A DNA stretch of 64,000 nt. Source: Quillaja saponaria (taxonomy: Eukaryota > Streptophyta > Magnoliopsida > Fabales > Quillajaceae). Below the pieces are notes generated by a model that was given only the letters and a program-made list of their open reading frames with translations, was not told the origin of the DNA and made no database searches. The stretch lies in assembly GCA_029379385.1 (NCBI GenBank), contig CM055607.1, forward strand, positions 4,092,001 to 4,156,000, given 5' to 3'. Positions 35,748 through 49,600 of the stretch are shown piece after piece. Numbering within the stretch: the first letter of the stretch is position 1; each line of letters begins with the position of its first letter. The translations under genes and the position numbers were made by a program.

Positions 35748-38700
35748 TTCACAGTTGCACCCTTAATCAAAATCAGACCAAACTGGTATAGATCATACAA
35801 TATGTATCTATGTCACGCCCTAATTAATTAACCCTAGCTAGAATGTGTATACTATTTATAACAAGTTGTGGGTTCAAAAGTGGGGACAGCTACATCATAT
35901 ATATATATAACCCTAACAGGAATAAGATTAAATGGTTGTAACAAATTGATATTTCCAACCACCTCACTAGGGTCACAACGAAATATATAAGGAAAAGGGT
36001 TGACAAGATGAGAAAGCTTTAGTCGTTCACACAAATTAGTGATTGATTTAATTTAGAATATAAATATATAACCAGCTAATTAATTGATACTAAGTAATTA
36101 AAAGGCAGTCTGTGTGATACGATACGATGCCAACAACAATTAATTGTCTATATAAACACAGCTATGACCTAAAAACATGAACATGGTAAGCTTTGCTTGC
36201 CAAACTTGTACGGATCAAAAACCAACCATCACCACGATCCTTGCTTCCATGTTAGCTAGCATTGATCAATAATATCTTATTGTTCACATTTTCTGTTGAT
36301 CATGCAATGCCATTTCTCCATTCATGACTAATATCATCCTTATAATACTTTCAATTCAGGACAAGTGCATATATAATCTGCTGGCTTGTCGAATGCTTGC
36401 CTGCATGTGTTGCTCTAAAGGATAATAATCAAACTTTCACACCCAACATAGTGAAATTTGTTGCTCCTACCTCATAGCTACTAGATAGTATGCTAAAACC
36501 TTTGAAAAAAGATTTGAGTATTGTGAGCTAGCAAGAGTGAGACAAATATATATTCCTAACATTTTAATGGTCACATTGCCATTTGGTTAGGCAATGCAGG
36601 TAGGTGATACTGATGGGAGGCGGTATACAGTGCACAGATACAGTGCTTTTACCATTTTTTTTTTTATTACCATGTGGAAGATATTTTCATCTTCTTAACA
36701 CCCTCATAGCCATAGGTGCTTCTTTTCATCTACATGACTGAAGATATCCCACACTTTTCAGCAGTATAGATAGTCTAGCATGGCTGAATTCCACCGTGGG
36801 TCCTAAGTTTTAACCTAAAAGATCAAGAAAAATAATACCAGAAATCTTGTAGACTAGAGAATTAGGGCTTAACTACATACCTTGCGGTCGACCGTGATTG
36901 AATTCCTAATCATTTGATCATAAAAATTCTGATACCATATCAAATAACCACTTAATAAAAAATATTAAAATGTAATTTGGACTTTTTGAATTCATTTTTA
37001 ATTTCTTATATCTTCAGTATATTTTATATTTTTTATCAGTTAATGACTTAATTCTTTGATTTATTTTTATTTTCTATATATGCCTTTTGAGATCTCCATG
37101 ATCTTCTTTCAAATTTCAATGAAATTTTTAGGTGAAATTCTAGAAATTTGTTTCCATCTATTTGCATTGTTATTAAATGTATTTTTGAAGATGTTTTTTC
37201 TTTTCTTTTATGCCTATTCAGAATCCACTGTGATCCCATTGTCTTCATAATCTCAATCATATGAAGTTACATAATAACTTTATTTGTGTTCAAATAAACC
37301 TATATATGTATGTTACTAATTAGCTAAAGGAAATTAAGAAAAGGAAAAGGACTTTACTACCTCATCCAATTTAATTAAGGACACGCATTGGATCCAATAA
37401 TATATATGACAGAAAAGGCAACACTATCTATAAATATCTTGATTTTAATTATGTTAGAGAGATACGGAGCTAAAAAAGGAGTTGAATGAAATTAAAAGAC
37501 AGTTGATATGGAATTATGGGTTGACATGGACTTGAGCATAATTGTGTTTTGGAGTGATAAAGAAAATTAAAGAAGAAGACTTTTGCTTCTCAACAACCCA
37601 ACCCCATTTCAGTGTTGTGATTATGTCTTTTGGGTCCTTTAACAAAGCATCTTAAGCTTCTTAATAACACATTAATTTGCTTTACAAATTGACAAAAAGA
37701 ATGACAACAATAAATTAAATCACAAATCAAAATGAAAATTAATATATACTGATTTACAATTAAGGAAAGCTGGTGTTGATTGACGCAACATCACCCTGCT
37801 GCTTTTCTTTTCGCTGCTGAAAATATTTAATTAATTTGAGGATTGGGAGATTTGGGTTTATTTAAGTATTTATTATTATAGGGATTTATTTATAATTATA
37901 AATGCCTATTTTATTTAAAATGATGGTGTATGAGAATATAAATTAATATTATAATTTTAATTGTAATTGAGAATTGAGAATTGAGAATTGGGATTTGTTT
38001 GTAAAACTAGGAATAGGGATTTATGATTCGGATATTTAGGGTTATAATTGGGAATTTTGAGATAACATTTTTATTATCATATAATTATGATTTTTTTTCC
38101 TATACACTTATTTTTATTGGAGTTAACCACCACAAAGTATACCTATATGACCAGATTATAATTAAATATAAATACTCTTTTAGAGAGAATTTAATAGTAT
38201 TGCAGGATTACAATCAGACATAAAAATTTACCTCCCCTATTGAGGAAGCTAAACTAAAAGAAAATTTTCTACTAAATCATAACTCTAAGACATCATCCTA
38301 AGAGAAAATAAATTAACAAGGAATAATCCTATCAACAAAAGAAAAAAAAAAAAAATTCTAAACATAAAATAAGAAGATAATTATTCAAAAAATGGATTAA
38401 GTTTTAATCTAAATTTTGTCAAAGTTACCATTCCCATCAATTTCTCGACAAAAGATTCGGCCTTCAGTGGCTTACCATATGTACGCTTCTCATAATCTTG
38501 ATCACCTCTGCAGTTAAGATTCTTTTCGCTACTAGGAGTACTTCATGTACCTTTCCAGTCACTTTGATCAGTTCTTCAATCAAGATTATTTTTGCAACCA
38601 TATGTACTCTTCTAATTAATTATCTTGATCACCTACCTGATGATTCTTTCACAATTTGTAAATTCTTTTCACAACTTGAAAGTGAGATTGTTGGGACTCG

Positions 38701-41014
38701 GGATGCTTTTCAGTGCATCCTTAATGTCAAGGGTGTGACAAACCACTCCACTATTTCCTCGGCCATTTCAGTATTTGAAGTAACCATGACGAGAGCATCG
38801 CTAGCTTTCAGCATCATCCTCTTGAACAAAACGAGTTTTCTCTCCATTTTGATGATATTTATTTAATCTACACTCGTATCAATAATGACTACTCTGTGAC
38901 ATTTATAGTATGTACTAAACATTTGACTATCGTAATATTCCTGCTTGTTCTTGACCTTAATCTCTCTGCAAAATTCACGAATCAAAACCATATGAACTAA
39001 TTAGAATTAATGGTACGAATCACTTTTTTTTTTTTTTCATTTTCACGGGCATAATAAACTAAAGTGATTTGTATATGTCAATGTCACATTAATGAATTAA
39101 TATCGGCCAATTAAACCTACCCCTAGAGAAAAAAAAAGAATAAAATATAATTGGATTTGGACTGCTCATCCCTTCTAGAAGCACATGTCCGCTACCCTAT
39201 GTATATAAAATTCATTCTAAATCCAGGTAACAGATAGTAAAATTTCTGTCTACCAATCTTGTTATTTTTGTTTCTTCAAATTACATTACATGGACACATG
39301 ACAACTCAAGCTGTCAAATGCAATATATGTATCCACATGCTGCACTAAAGGCAGAATGATCAGTTGGGATTGAAATAAAATTGAAGGCCATGTTTTTAGC
39401 ACATGATTCTGTCTTTAGGAGTTAGTTGTGGTGGACAGATTAGAAATCTATATAAGATTAATCCTTCATCTTAAAATCAAATGATTTCATTTTTTTTTTT
39501 TAAATTCTTTTGGGTGTCAATAATGAAAATCATTACCACTTAGAGAATCCCATTCCATCATCTACTTAAAAGATAAAGATCATAGTCATTTCAATTAGAC
39601 TCTTGGCTAATTTTATTATGTATTTTGAAGAAGAAGAAGAGTATTTTATGTGGGATGTTGATTCGTTGACTATCATTTCATCCTTTAAGCCACTAATATC
39701 AGATAGAAAAGAGGAGAGGGGTCAAGTATATGTGTTCATAAATAAGATGGTCCCAATCAGTATTATAAATTTAAAGAAATTGGAACGACATACTTTGTTT
39801 TCTATACATATAATGGTAGTCATGAGGGGCTTACGGTTCTTTCTCACACCTAATACCTTTACAGAATATATGGGATGTAACTTGCACTGCTAGAATAAAA
39901 TTCTTACAGCCTGCTGAAACTAGTTAAAGAGAAAGAGAAAATGCATCACATGTGCATTTATGTCAACCTGCAAATGAGAGAGTGAAAGAAATCTTTAAGG
40001 GAGAGGAAGAGACTATTATATATATATACCGATATCTCCATTCATATCCAACTATCCAAGATCAGTATCCTGTGATATTGTTATGTTTCTTATTTTTATT
40101 AAATTTTGTGATTGGTAGCTAGGAATCCTGTGATAGAAAAGTTATATTGCACTATATGGGGTTATTCTTCTCTGTACCTGCAAGCTAGAATATATAACAT
40201 TGTGCAGGTTTTCTTTTAAAATTTCTCCAAATGTAGCTGGGCATTTGTTTCTCATTTATATTGAAGGAATGAAGTCCTAGCTAGCTAGACTAGCCATCAG
40301 TAATGCTGCCTTCACTACAACTATTAATTTTTAAATCAAAACTAGTTGCTGGTATTCTTGACTTCCCCTCTTAATCAAGTGTTAAGTATTAACCCTAACC
40401 CTCTTAATCAAGTCTTAATATGCAGTAGTTCACAAGTAAGTCCAAGCTTAATTCTTCAACTTCGCCAATAAGTGAGAGCCACGTGTTCCCAATTTCCAAG
40501 GTTTTATTTACTCTCCTGCACATAAAGAAAAAGGTTTAGGAGAGCCTAGCTAAGTGTCCAGAATCAATTTCTCTAAGATTAGGTCGTTCCCAAATGATCA
40601 ATGCTCCAATCAATATCCAAAAATTTTGACTTTGCTTCTTTTGTTGTTGATGTTGAATTAAATGAACATCTCTTTTCCTTGGTGATTACTAGTAACAAGA
40701 TGTAATGATCATGGTGATGATGATCAGTTTTATTTTTTTTTATTTTTTTTGCTAAGAGGTGATGATGATCATTTATACACATAAATCATTTTGATTAAAT
40801 AGGTCAAGACAGAAAGAAATTCTTGACAATTAGTACATTAAGATGAGAGAGATATACACTGCTAGTCTGCTCCTAGTACTGTTGAAAAATAGCCTCTGTC
40901 CCTGATGATGGACAAGATATATAAGATTCAAACAAGGGTCAAGAAAGAGAACTAAAATAAAACAAAATCAATTAAGTTCCAAATATCAGAGAACTGAGAA
41001 CTTAAGTAATCCAT
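35748..41014. other. intergenic region upstream of the MIF gene and downstream of the MYB gene
   Basis: Holds the promoter of the leftward MIF gene (right of 35.75 kb) and the 3' UTR of the MYB gene (left of 41.01 kb). A (TA)n run occurs at about 40017-40028. An open stretch near 38.4-38.9 kb on either strand gave no recognisable family. No gene is supported. Confidence 0.4.
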
Positions 41015-42404
41015 TTAAGAAAAAATTGCATCTGCAACAAATGTAATGTCACTAAAGAATTGTTTCCCTTGACAAGCTCCCTCATCTAGCAGCCACTTCT
41101 CAAGCAATGTCAATGGCATTTCAAGCTTGCTTTCATCTTGAAAAAGGGTAGGCTCAGGTGACAAGGATTGGGAAAAGTCAGAATTTGAAGAGTCCAAGGA
41201 CTCAAAACCAAACAATGATGCTAATGGCTCAGATAATTCAATGCTGTTTCTATTTGCTACACTTGGGGTTGCTTCAGTACTAGAAGCAGTGTCGGTCCCT
41301 GAAGCCATGTTGAAAGAATTCTGTGTGACAGCTGAGTTTGTTGGAGCTGGCTTTTTTGAATTTCTAGTCCAACCTTTGAGCAACCGAGCTATGTTCTCGG
41401 CGCTTGATGCATAGGTTGATGCTTGGGCTGGTTTTTCTGAAGAGAACAACCCATTTGAGGGGCTAGATTCAGATAAGCAGGTTGCCTTCTCTGGCGACAG
41501 TGCCTCACTAAGAGCTCTCTTGGCCATGTCAATGTCAGTTTGGAGCCTTCTTTCCCATTGACCTCTAGCCATTGGCTGTGAAGCTGAAAACCCATCTCCA
41601 AAACGGCATTCAGGACTTGTTTGAAGCTTTTTGAGCTTCTTTTTCAAATGGGTGTTCCAATAGTTTTTAATGTCATTGTCGGTTCTCTGTGGGAGGTATG
41701 AAGCTATGGCAGCCCATCTGCACCGAATTGAATCAATATGAGTCTTAATCAACTATGTGAATCCAAGCAAACCTCTCAATATAAATACTAAACAAGTAAC
41801 ATCTTGGATGTTGCACAAAAATTTGAATAATCCGATTTAAGCTTTTAGAAAATTCCAACAGATATAGTGCTTTTCTCAAATGAGGGGGAGAGAAGGAATT
41901 ACCTATTTCCTAGAAGAGCTTGAAGGTGGATTATCATCTTCTCCTCTTGTTCAGTAAAGTTACCACGCTTAATTCCTGGCCTCAGGTAATTAGTCCATCT
42001 AAGTCTGCAACTTTTGCTGCATCTTAACAGTCCTGACAAATCCCAAAAGTAGATAGAAGTCTATTAATGAACTTTTAAACAAACCCATCAATATCCTATG
42101 GCCATAATGCATTCAAAATAATCACAGGCATGCTTAAACAAGCAGATTAATTAATTAGGCATCCCACAAGCTAAATGGATGTTTTCTATTTGCATCTTCC
42201 TGAGAATGACAATGAATCTATCCTAAGACATCAGAATATATACCATAGAAAGTCAAAAAATATTTAATTACCTGTATTGGTCGGGACAGCCCTCCAATTG
42301 CCAGGACCATGTTCTTGAATATATGAGACCAATGCGATATCTTCTTCAGGAGTCCATGGTCCTTTCTTGACTCCTCCTTTGTCACAACAAGGTGGTCTTC
42401 CCAT
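41015..42404 (-). CDS. R2R3-MYB transcription factor, subgroup 1 (MYB30/MYB60/MYB96 type)
   Basis: Three exons with the classic R2R3-MYB layout: 42404-42272 (133 nt), 42032-41903 (130 nt) and 41717-41015 (703 nt), encoding 321 residues. R2 (about 14-61) begins [20 protein letters not shown] and includes [21 protein letters not shown]3 (about 67-112) includes [20 protein letters not shown] and [13 protein letters not shown]. The C-terminal region has [35 protein letters not shown] and, near residues 290-303, [12 protein letters not shown], the subgroup 1 signature. ALSEALSP and LLKGW favour MYB30 over MYB60. Relatives regulate very-long-chain fatty acid and wax genes, hypersensitive cell death and abiotic responses; the role here is inferred. 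The gene lies between the MIF and DUF1666 genes, in agreement with the Arabidopsis MYB30-MIF2-HB34 order I remember. Confidence 0.95.
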
Positions 42405-45400
42405 TTCGCCTTGTTTCTATCCCTTAATATTCACTCCTCTTGTAAATTGTATTTCTTTCTTCCAATAGCAAAAGCTCTTCCTTCGCCCTCTGTGTTTTGT
42501 TTTTCTTAGAAGATGCTTTATGCTTAGACAAGAGTCTATGCCCAAGACTAAGATTGCTTGGTGTGGATAAATTGAAAAAGAAAGCTTATGGAGTAAGAGG
42601 AGTAAGGACGCAGACCTTAAAGAGCAAAAAAAGGCACAGCCAAGAGTCAAAAGTTGACAGCAAGAGCATTAACTCCATGAGCAAGCCGAAAGTCAGCTGT
42701 GTCAATACCTCATCTGCCTCACAAAACCGCGTGGCATTCAATGTGGCTGCACTGGGAAAGTCCTATTATCTTTAAGTCTCTTGAACCTCATATGTAATTA
42801 ATGTAAACGACATAAAAAGTTGACTCATATCAAGGCCAAAACTTTCACTATCTTCTTTGTATTATTGCCGGAAATAGGAACGCCATCTTTTTAATCTTTG
42901 CTTTCTACACTCAATTACTCTAAATACACAAAATGCCTTCAAAAAATTTCAGCTCTGCATTTTATCAAGCAGTTAAAATACAATATTACTAATAATTTTC
43001 ACAACATTGGTTCACAAAATACAAGTTCCATCAAATGGGTGCATAATTTTCAATCGGCAAGATATCATTAATTTATTTATATTATAAACAATCATTTCCT
43101 TGGATGATAAGGCACAGTCTCAAGAGTCAAGATCCACTTGGTGCATTACCATTGGACAAACAAAAAGATTGAACTCAATAATATTTATGGATCCAAACTC
43201 ATCCAATTATGAATGAATAAGTCACTAATGTGGCAATACTAACCAACTGCCACGTTAAGCTGCTTAGCCTTTGAAAACTATTTGATTATAACCCAATACT
43301 ACTCCATTATAAATGCCCCTTTGAAATTCTGAACCAAGAGGCACTAAGGCCCACTGATTTTGAACGCGTCATAGAGTTTTATAGGACAGAGGCGGTGTTG
43401 AGGTATGATGCTGTGTCCTGTAGGCTGATCAATTTAGGAAAAAAGTCTTCACTAATTAAGAGAGTGCCAACCTACTATTTGCTTTGTTTGTTCATGGGAA
43501 TAAGAGCAGTGTATCTATTTTGAAACAGAGTGATTCTTGTATGATATGTGTATATAACGCTAATAAAAATTATATTAAATCAGTTTTCAGTCTTACATTC
43601 AACTCTTATATTAATGAAGATATATAAAGTGACAAAAGGTATAAGTGGATATTGTAACTTTCTATTGGTGATAATTCACGTGATAGTTGCATTAAACTTT
43701 TTATTTTTTTTTATTAAATAGAAAGTGGAGTGATCCCAAAATTATAGAAAGATGAATGAAAGTAAAATAATAATTGAAAATAAACTGTATTACATTTAGT
43801 ATAAAAATACAATAGTGTTTCAGGTTTTATGTGAGTTTATTTGAAACTTGGGGGTTTTTTTTTGTTTTTTTTGTTTTTTCAATACAAGGATATAAAACAC
43901 AAGTCAGAATAGGTAAGAAGAAAATCATTGCTTAAGAAAGAAGAACAAAGAAAATTGAGTACTTAGCAGACAGTGAGAGAGACAGGCCACTTGGACTCTT
44001 ACGTTGAGCCTATGTGTTTAGAATGGGCCCATCATTTATAGTAATATTCCTATATAACCTGGGCCTGACACTAATCAAGCCCGATGGTCCCATTCTCTTG
44101 CCTCCTACATTCAATATGTTGTCAATTCAAGAGTGGGGTAAAACTCAATCTGCAATGCCTAACTTATATGGACAGAAAATTTTGTTCCCTACATTAATCC
44201 TTTTTCCTAATATTTGAGTATATATTTTCCTAACGGGTGTCGCCATTTGATTTTTTTTTTTTTAAATTTTTGCTAAGAAAAGTAGAAGGAAGTGCAACCA
44301 GTATAATTATCCCTTAGGCATGACCATATGGATCCTCCACACAACGGAATATTGGATTGAGCCATAACTACCTTAGCCACTTCAAAAAGAAGGATAGGAA
44401 CTCATCACTGCCCCAGCAAAGTACCAAGGTCCTAACCCCTTCATAGAAGAAATCATGTATTAATATCGCAAACATGTTCAAACTATAATTTATGCATTAA
44501 ATAACATTGAAATTATAATCTAATAATCGTAATAAATTTTATCAATTTTTGTTTTATAAAACCTAAACAAATAAGTATATCTTATTTTAAACTCAGTATT
44601 TTTCTTTTTCATTTAAGATGATCATGTTTATGTTCATTGCATTTATAAATTTTATCATTTTTGCAATCATCAGTGACATTTGATTCCTAAATGTGGAGAG
44701 TTTGAATTTAATACTTATATAAGCTGAACTAATAGTTGATTGGTAAAACCACTAATTGGTACTAAAATTGTTTTATTTGGGTCTTCCCGAAAACAAAATG
44801 AAGTTCTTTGGGTTGATTGGGCCGGAATGTGAAAATGAAATTTACATATATATCAATATCATGGGCTGGTAAGAAGCCCGTTAAGTGGATCTAGAAATGC
44901 TTCTTGGGCTGGAAATAACATAGAGACATATCTGTCCCTCTGCCTCAGAGAGGATGTCAATCCCTCTTCTCTGCATGTTAGTATTTTTCCATTTGGTAAG
45001 AGGAAGAAAAATTAATTTATTTTTCTTAGCTTTTCTACTTGGTTTATAATAATTTACTTGCATTATTTTACTTTTTATTCGTTCCAAGAATTAAGAAAGG
45101 AAAATCTTATCTGAATGTGATTCAATCAAGTGAAATTAAAAAATTATAACATTTATTGTTTTGGTAACTAATTTGCATAAAGATAATATTTGTTAAAAAA
45201 CATATTCTTTTAATTTTTTATACCGATTTTGATTAATCATAATCTTTGAATCTTAACCCTCTCCCTTTTTTACCAAACACTAATTTGTGGCTTCTATTAA
45301 TTGAGAGCAGCTTTTATATTATTTTACAAAAATACTGTAGCTATAATTTTTTAAAAGCAGTTCTAAGAAAGTCACGAGATCACGATATCTCTCAAAAAAT

Positions 45401-45583
45401 TACAGTATTAACCTATTGCATTAATTAATAAAAAAGATAAATACTAATTTTTATTAAAAATTAAAGTTATGTTAGTTTTTTAAACTTTTGAGAACATAAA
45501 CTAATCAAGAAAACACTACTAGCTTTTAAAAGTCCAAAGCAGAAGCACTCAACTTTTCTTTTTAGCAAACATGAAAAAAAAAA
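42405..45583. other. MYB upstream region and spacer
   Basis: The first few hundred bases right of 42.4 kb should hold the MYB promoter and leader. The remainder is AT-rich with no recognised gene. Confidence 0.4.
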
Positions 45584-45996
45584 TTGACTTATGATCTTTA
45601 TAAGCATAAGCACCCTCCAAAAGAATATTACCAAATTAAGTATAAGGCTTGGTTTGGTAATGCTGCGACTTTTTAAGAGGTAATGTGTATTCCTGATTCT
45701 CTGAGAGATGTTTTTAAAAATCTATTATAATAGTATTTGATAAAATAATGTAAAAACTGTTCTAAATAAGTAGAAGTTACGAAATTAAGTTTCATTTGAT
45801 AATGTTGTGACTTTTTTATTAAAAGATAAGGTTATATTAATCTTTTAAAATTTTTAGAGTAGAAACTAGCTTTTATTAAAATGTTGTGACTCTAAAAAAT
45901 TTTATTAAAATTTTTAGAGTCAATATTTTATCAAAATTAAAAGATTGACTTATACTTTTCATAAGCATAAACACTTTTTAAATAAATATTACCAGA
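45584..45996. repeat. pair of ~50-bp direct repeats and 'ggtttggtaatg' repeat words
   Basis: 45584-45634 and 45944-45995 share a diverged unit ('attgacttat...cataagcata.acac', 'aatattacca'). Between them the words 'ggtaatgctgcgact', 'gataatgttgtgact' and 'aaaatgttgtgact' recur at about 45655, 45800 and 45880. This wording is typical of small non-autonomous DNA transposons of dicots, here degenerate or nested. Confidence 0.4.
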
Positions 45997-46603
45997 CCCA
46001 GACCAAGCCTAAGACTATTCAGTTGAATCTTATATAATGTTTGATATCAATAAGATGATATAGACTTATATTATTGACTCTTTCTTATATTATATCTGAC
46101 AGTATAAATATCCTATATTTATTAATTATGGTAGTGTCAAAAAATCTCATAAAAATTGGGGTATAAAAGAGAAAGAATGATTAATACCCGTGGATTATTT
46201 TCCCTTTCCCAAACAATACCAGATGATTATTCTGTCCACTGTAGTCCACTTAAGTGGAAAGTTACAAATAGATCGAAGGCGTAAACTCTCAATTTAACCC
46301 AATTTTCTCTCTCTCTTTCAAATATCGACTGATGAAATCTTCAGCAAGTCTTCTTCTCTACATGTATATAGGCATAACGGTACTCATAAGGTCAGATTTG
46401 TTTAAATTCAGTCGCTGACATGTTCATTTCTTCATTTTTTTTAAGGTTGAAAATCCAATAATTTTCTTCCTCATTAGGTCAGATTTCAACCTCGTCTTAT
46501 TCAGACGCCATTGACAAAATCTACGTGTTTTCAAGTATTCTTAATATTTACAGGTAAAAGGTCCATTCTTTAATGTAAAATTCAAAGTACAATTAGAGTT
46601 TGC

Positions 46604-49600
46604 ATGACGTGCTCTGTTTTTATGGCTCTGTTTTGCTTCAAAACGAATGAAGGGACTGCTGGATTTTATTGGACATGTCCACTAAGTAGATTTTTATTTA
46701 TTACCCACTTTGTTTTTTGTGAATATGGGTTCTGGGAAAGGGTTTTTTCAATAAAAGGGCAGCTCTTTTTTTATGTCTACCTCTGGGCCTCTGTCTCCAC
46801 TCCACTGCAAATTCTGTTTGGATTTATAAACAGATCAGTCTTCAAAAGGTAATCAATTTCTTGGGTTTGATTTTGTACATATTTTCTTCTTTTTGTTTTA
46901 ATGATTCCATTGTAATTTCTTTGCAGGTATAATATTACACAACCAAACAATTCAGTTTGTTCTGCTACTATTTCCCAAGGAAATAATCAAATCGATTCCA
47001 ATATCTCTAACCCAAAAGCAAACCTCTGCAGATGGCATATTCTAACTACACTAGCATTAAAGATGGAAACTTTAATGGTTTTGAAGGGTGTTCTAGTAGT
47101 TTTACACATGGATGCCAGGTAAAACCAGAGCCTGAGGTAGACTATTCTGAAACTATTAACAGCACTCGGAATGTGGGTTTTGAGGAAGAGACAACAAAGT
47201 TCGTTTTCAGATTTAAGTTTCGGACATATGAAGAATTCTGCAGAAGCTACAGGGAAAATTGCTGTTCTGTTGATTCAGCTAAGGCTTCCACAAGCACCAG
47301 CAATTATGAATTCTTTCCAGGGAAAAATTATATCGCTGTCAAAGAATTATATCTTGGGCCTGACCAGGGTCCATTGGGGAATCGAACAGAACTTGTTCAG
47401 GCAGAATTTCCTCAAAATCCCACAGATAGAGTATGCAAAGAACAAAGGGACAATTACAATATCATGTATGATTTCATTGGTTTAAGTTCTGAATCAGATT
47501 CTAGTAGTTCAAATCTGGAATCTTCAAGTATTAGTCAGTTAGGTTCAAGCACAGATGGGATTTTGTCTGACAAAGATTTTGATTGTTTGGAAAACGGTAC
47601 AAAACCCAATTCACAGAATGTATCAGCCTGTGATTCTGAAGAATCAAATGGATTGGAGACACAGTGGGAACATCAAGATTTAATAGAGCAGCTGAAAATG
47701 GAGTTGAAAAGAGTCAAAGCCACAGGTCTGCCTACCATCCTTGAAGAATCAGAGTTTCCAAAGATAACGGATGATTTGAAGCCATGGAAGATTGATGAAA
47801 AATTCCAGCATGGAAATCGAACAAAAGAGCTTCCCAAATTCTACAAGAGCTACAGAGAACGAATGAGGAAATTTGATATCATGAATTACCAGAAGATGTA
47901 TGCAATAGGTCAGTCATTCTTTTACCAAATCTTCTTTTTCTGTTTAAGAATTTTATCAATTTGTTAGTAAATTTTTATTTGTTTACTCTTTGCCCCTAAT
48001 AATAATGAAAGTTGACTCTTTTTTTACTAATTAGTTGGGAGATCCTATCCATAATTATGAACTATAAATAGCAATTAACACAATTGACATGATTAACACA
48101 ACCTACCCCATTGAGTTCATCATTTTAGGGACATGAACGGCACACTAAGTTTGGAAATACTTTGCAAGAGGGTTGTGACTTTATGATATGTGCTTTTTCT
48201 ATTATTTTTTTAATAAATAAGGCGTGTTTTTAAAAGTACAAGAATACTTTTAAAATGTGATTTTTTTTATAATATTTTAATATAGTGAAAATTCACAATA
48301 ATTTTTTAAAGTTACGATATTATCAAACTCAACTTAAATCTGATTAGTTGGGCATGGGAAAAGTATGAACCTTTTTAGATCTATAATGTTAGATTTGATA
48401 ATTTAAAATTATTGGAGAGGGGAGACATACATATTTTTCTTATATACTGGGATTTATATTTGTTTAATTTATTCTTTTATTCAAGGAAGAAAGATGGTAG
48501 GGTTGGGAGGAATGGGAAATTGGGAAGGCAAAAGAGAATGAAAGAATGAATTTTCTTTAATACACACATAGTAGAACATCCATCAGCCCATATGATGTGT
48601 TCCCCCTCCCTGTTCAAATGTCTAATATTGTCAAAAGTTATCCCATTATCCTTTATGACCAAGTCCAAAAGTTATGGTTTAGTTAAATGTTTATATCCCT
48701 AGTCTTTGATATGGTGATTTTCTTCCTAGTTTATAGTTTCCACTAAGCGCAGATCCATTATATCATCAAAGCACCTTTCTTTTTAATTGTAGATGTTTTT
48801 ATCTAATTAACCAGTTATTAATTTAATTAATAAAGGCACTTTGCAAATTTATTGTTGATTAGAATTCAAACTCTAAGGATATTTTCCCCTACAAAATTAT
48901 AATTTCGCCAAACACTGTTTAGCTAATTTTTTAAAATGATGTCAACCCAACTAGTTTAAAATTTAAGATATAGTTTAATTGAGTTTCAATCATCCATACT
49001 TGTTTGTTGCTTTAAAAAAAAATTGTTTTATTTTTATTTTTATTTTATACTTAAACTATTCTAAATAAAGAAAGTTAGGAAGCCCATGTCCATGAATTGA
49101 AAGTTTATATTGATGGAAATGACCTTTGGGTTATACCTTGTGTTTTAGTGTCCTTTTAATGTTATCATAACTTCTCAAGTTTTGTGTGAAGTATCCAATA
49201 TGTGCTTTCATGACAATGTATAGGTTTCCTGCAGTCCCACCCACTTCAATCTTTATCAAGCCGCAAATCCTCTGCTTCTGCAATGACATTCCTTTTCTCA
49301 CACTTATACAGAAGAAAAAGATCTGAAACTGACCCAATGAAGAAGTTCAATAAAGTATTGTATAGTGATCTGGAAATGGTTTATGTTGGACAGTTGTGTC
49401 TTTCTTGGGAATTCCTTCATTGGCAATATGAGAAGGCCTTAGAGTTATGGGAAAGTGACCCATGTGGATTAAAAAGATACAATGAAGTTGCAGGTGAATT
49501 TCAACAGTTTCAAGTTCTAATGCAGAGATTTATAGAGAACGAACCATTTCAAGATCCAAGGGTTGAAAATTACGTCAAAAACCGATGTACTATGGGTAAT

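Noticed and set aside
38400..38880. Open stretches on both strands (122 codons on plus; IILIEELIKVTGKVHEVLLV on minus)
   Set aside because: No recognisable domain, minus frame broken by stops, no splice structure. Related words ('cttgatcacct', 'tttgatcagtt') suggest a duplicated non-coding relic.
41389..41601. Second open frame overlapping MYB exon 3
   Set aside because: Out-of-frame shadow of the MYB C-terminal region.
42497..42775. 92-codon plus frame just upstream of the MYB gene
   Set aside because: Lies in the MYB promoter/leader; no family features, and basic composition explained by A-rich DNA.
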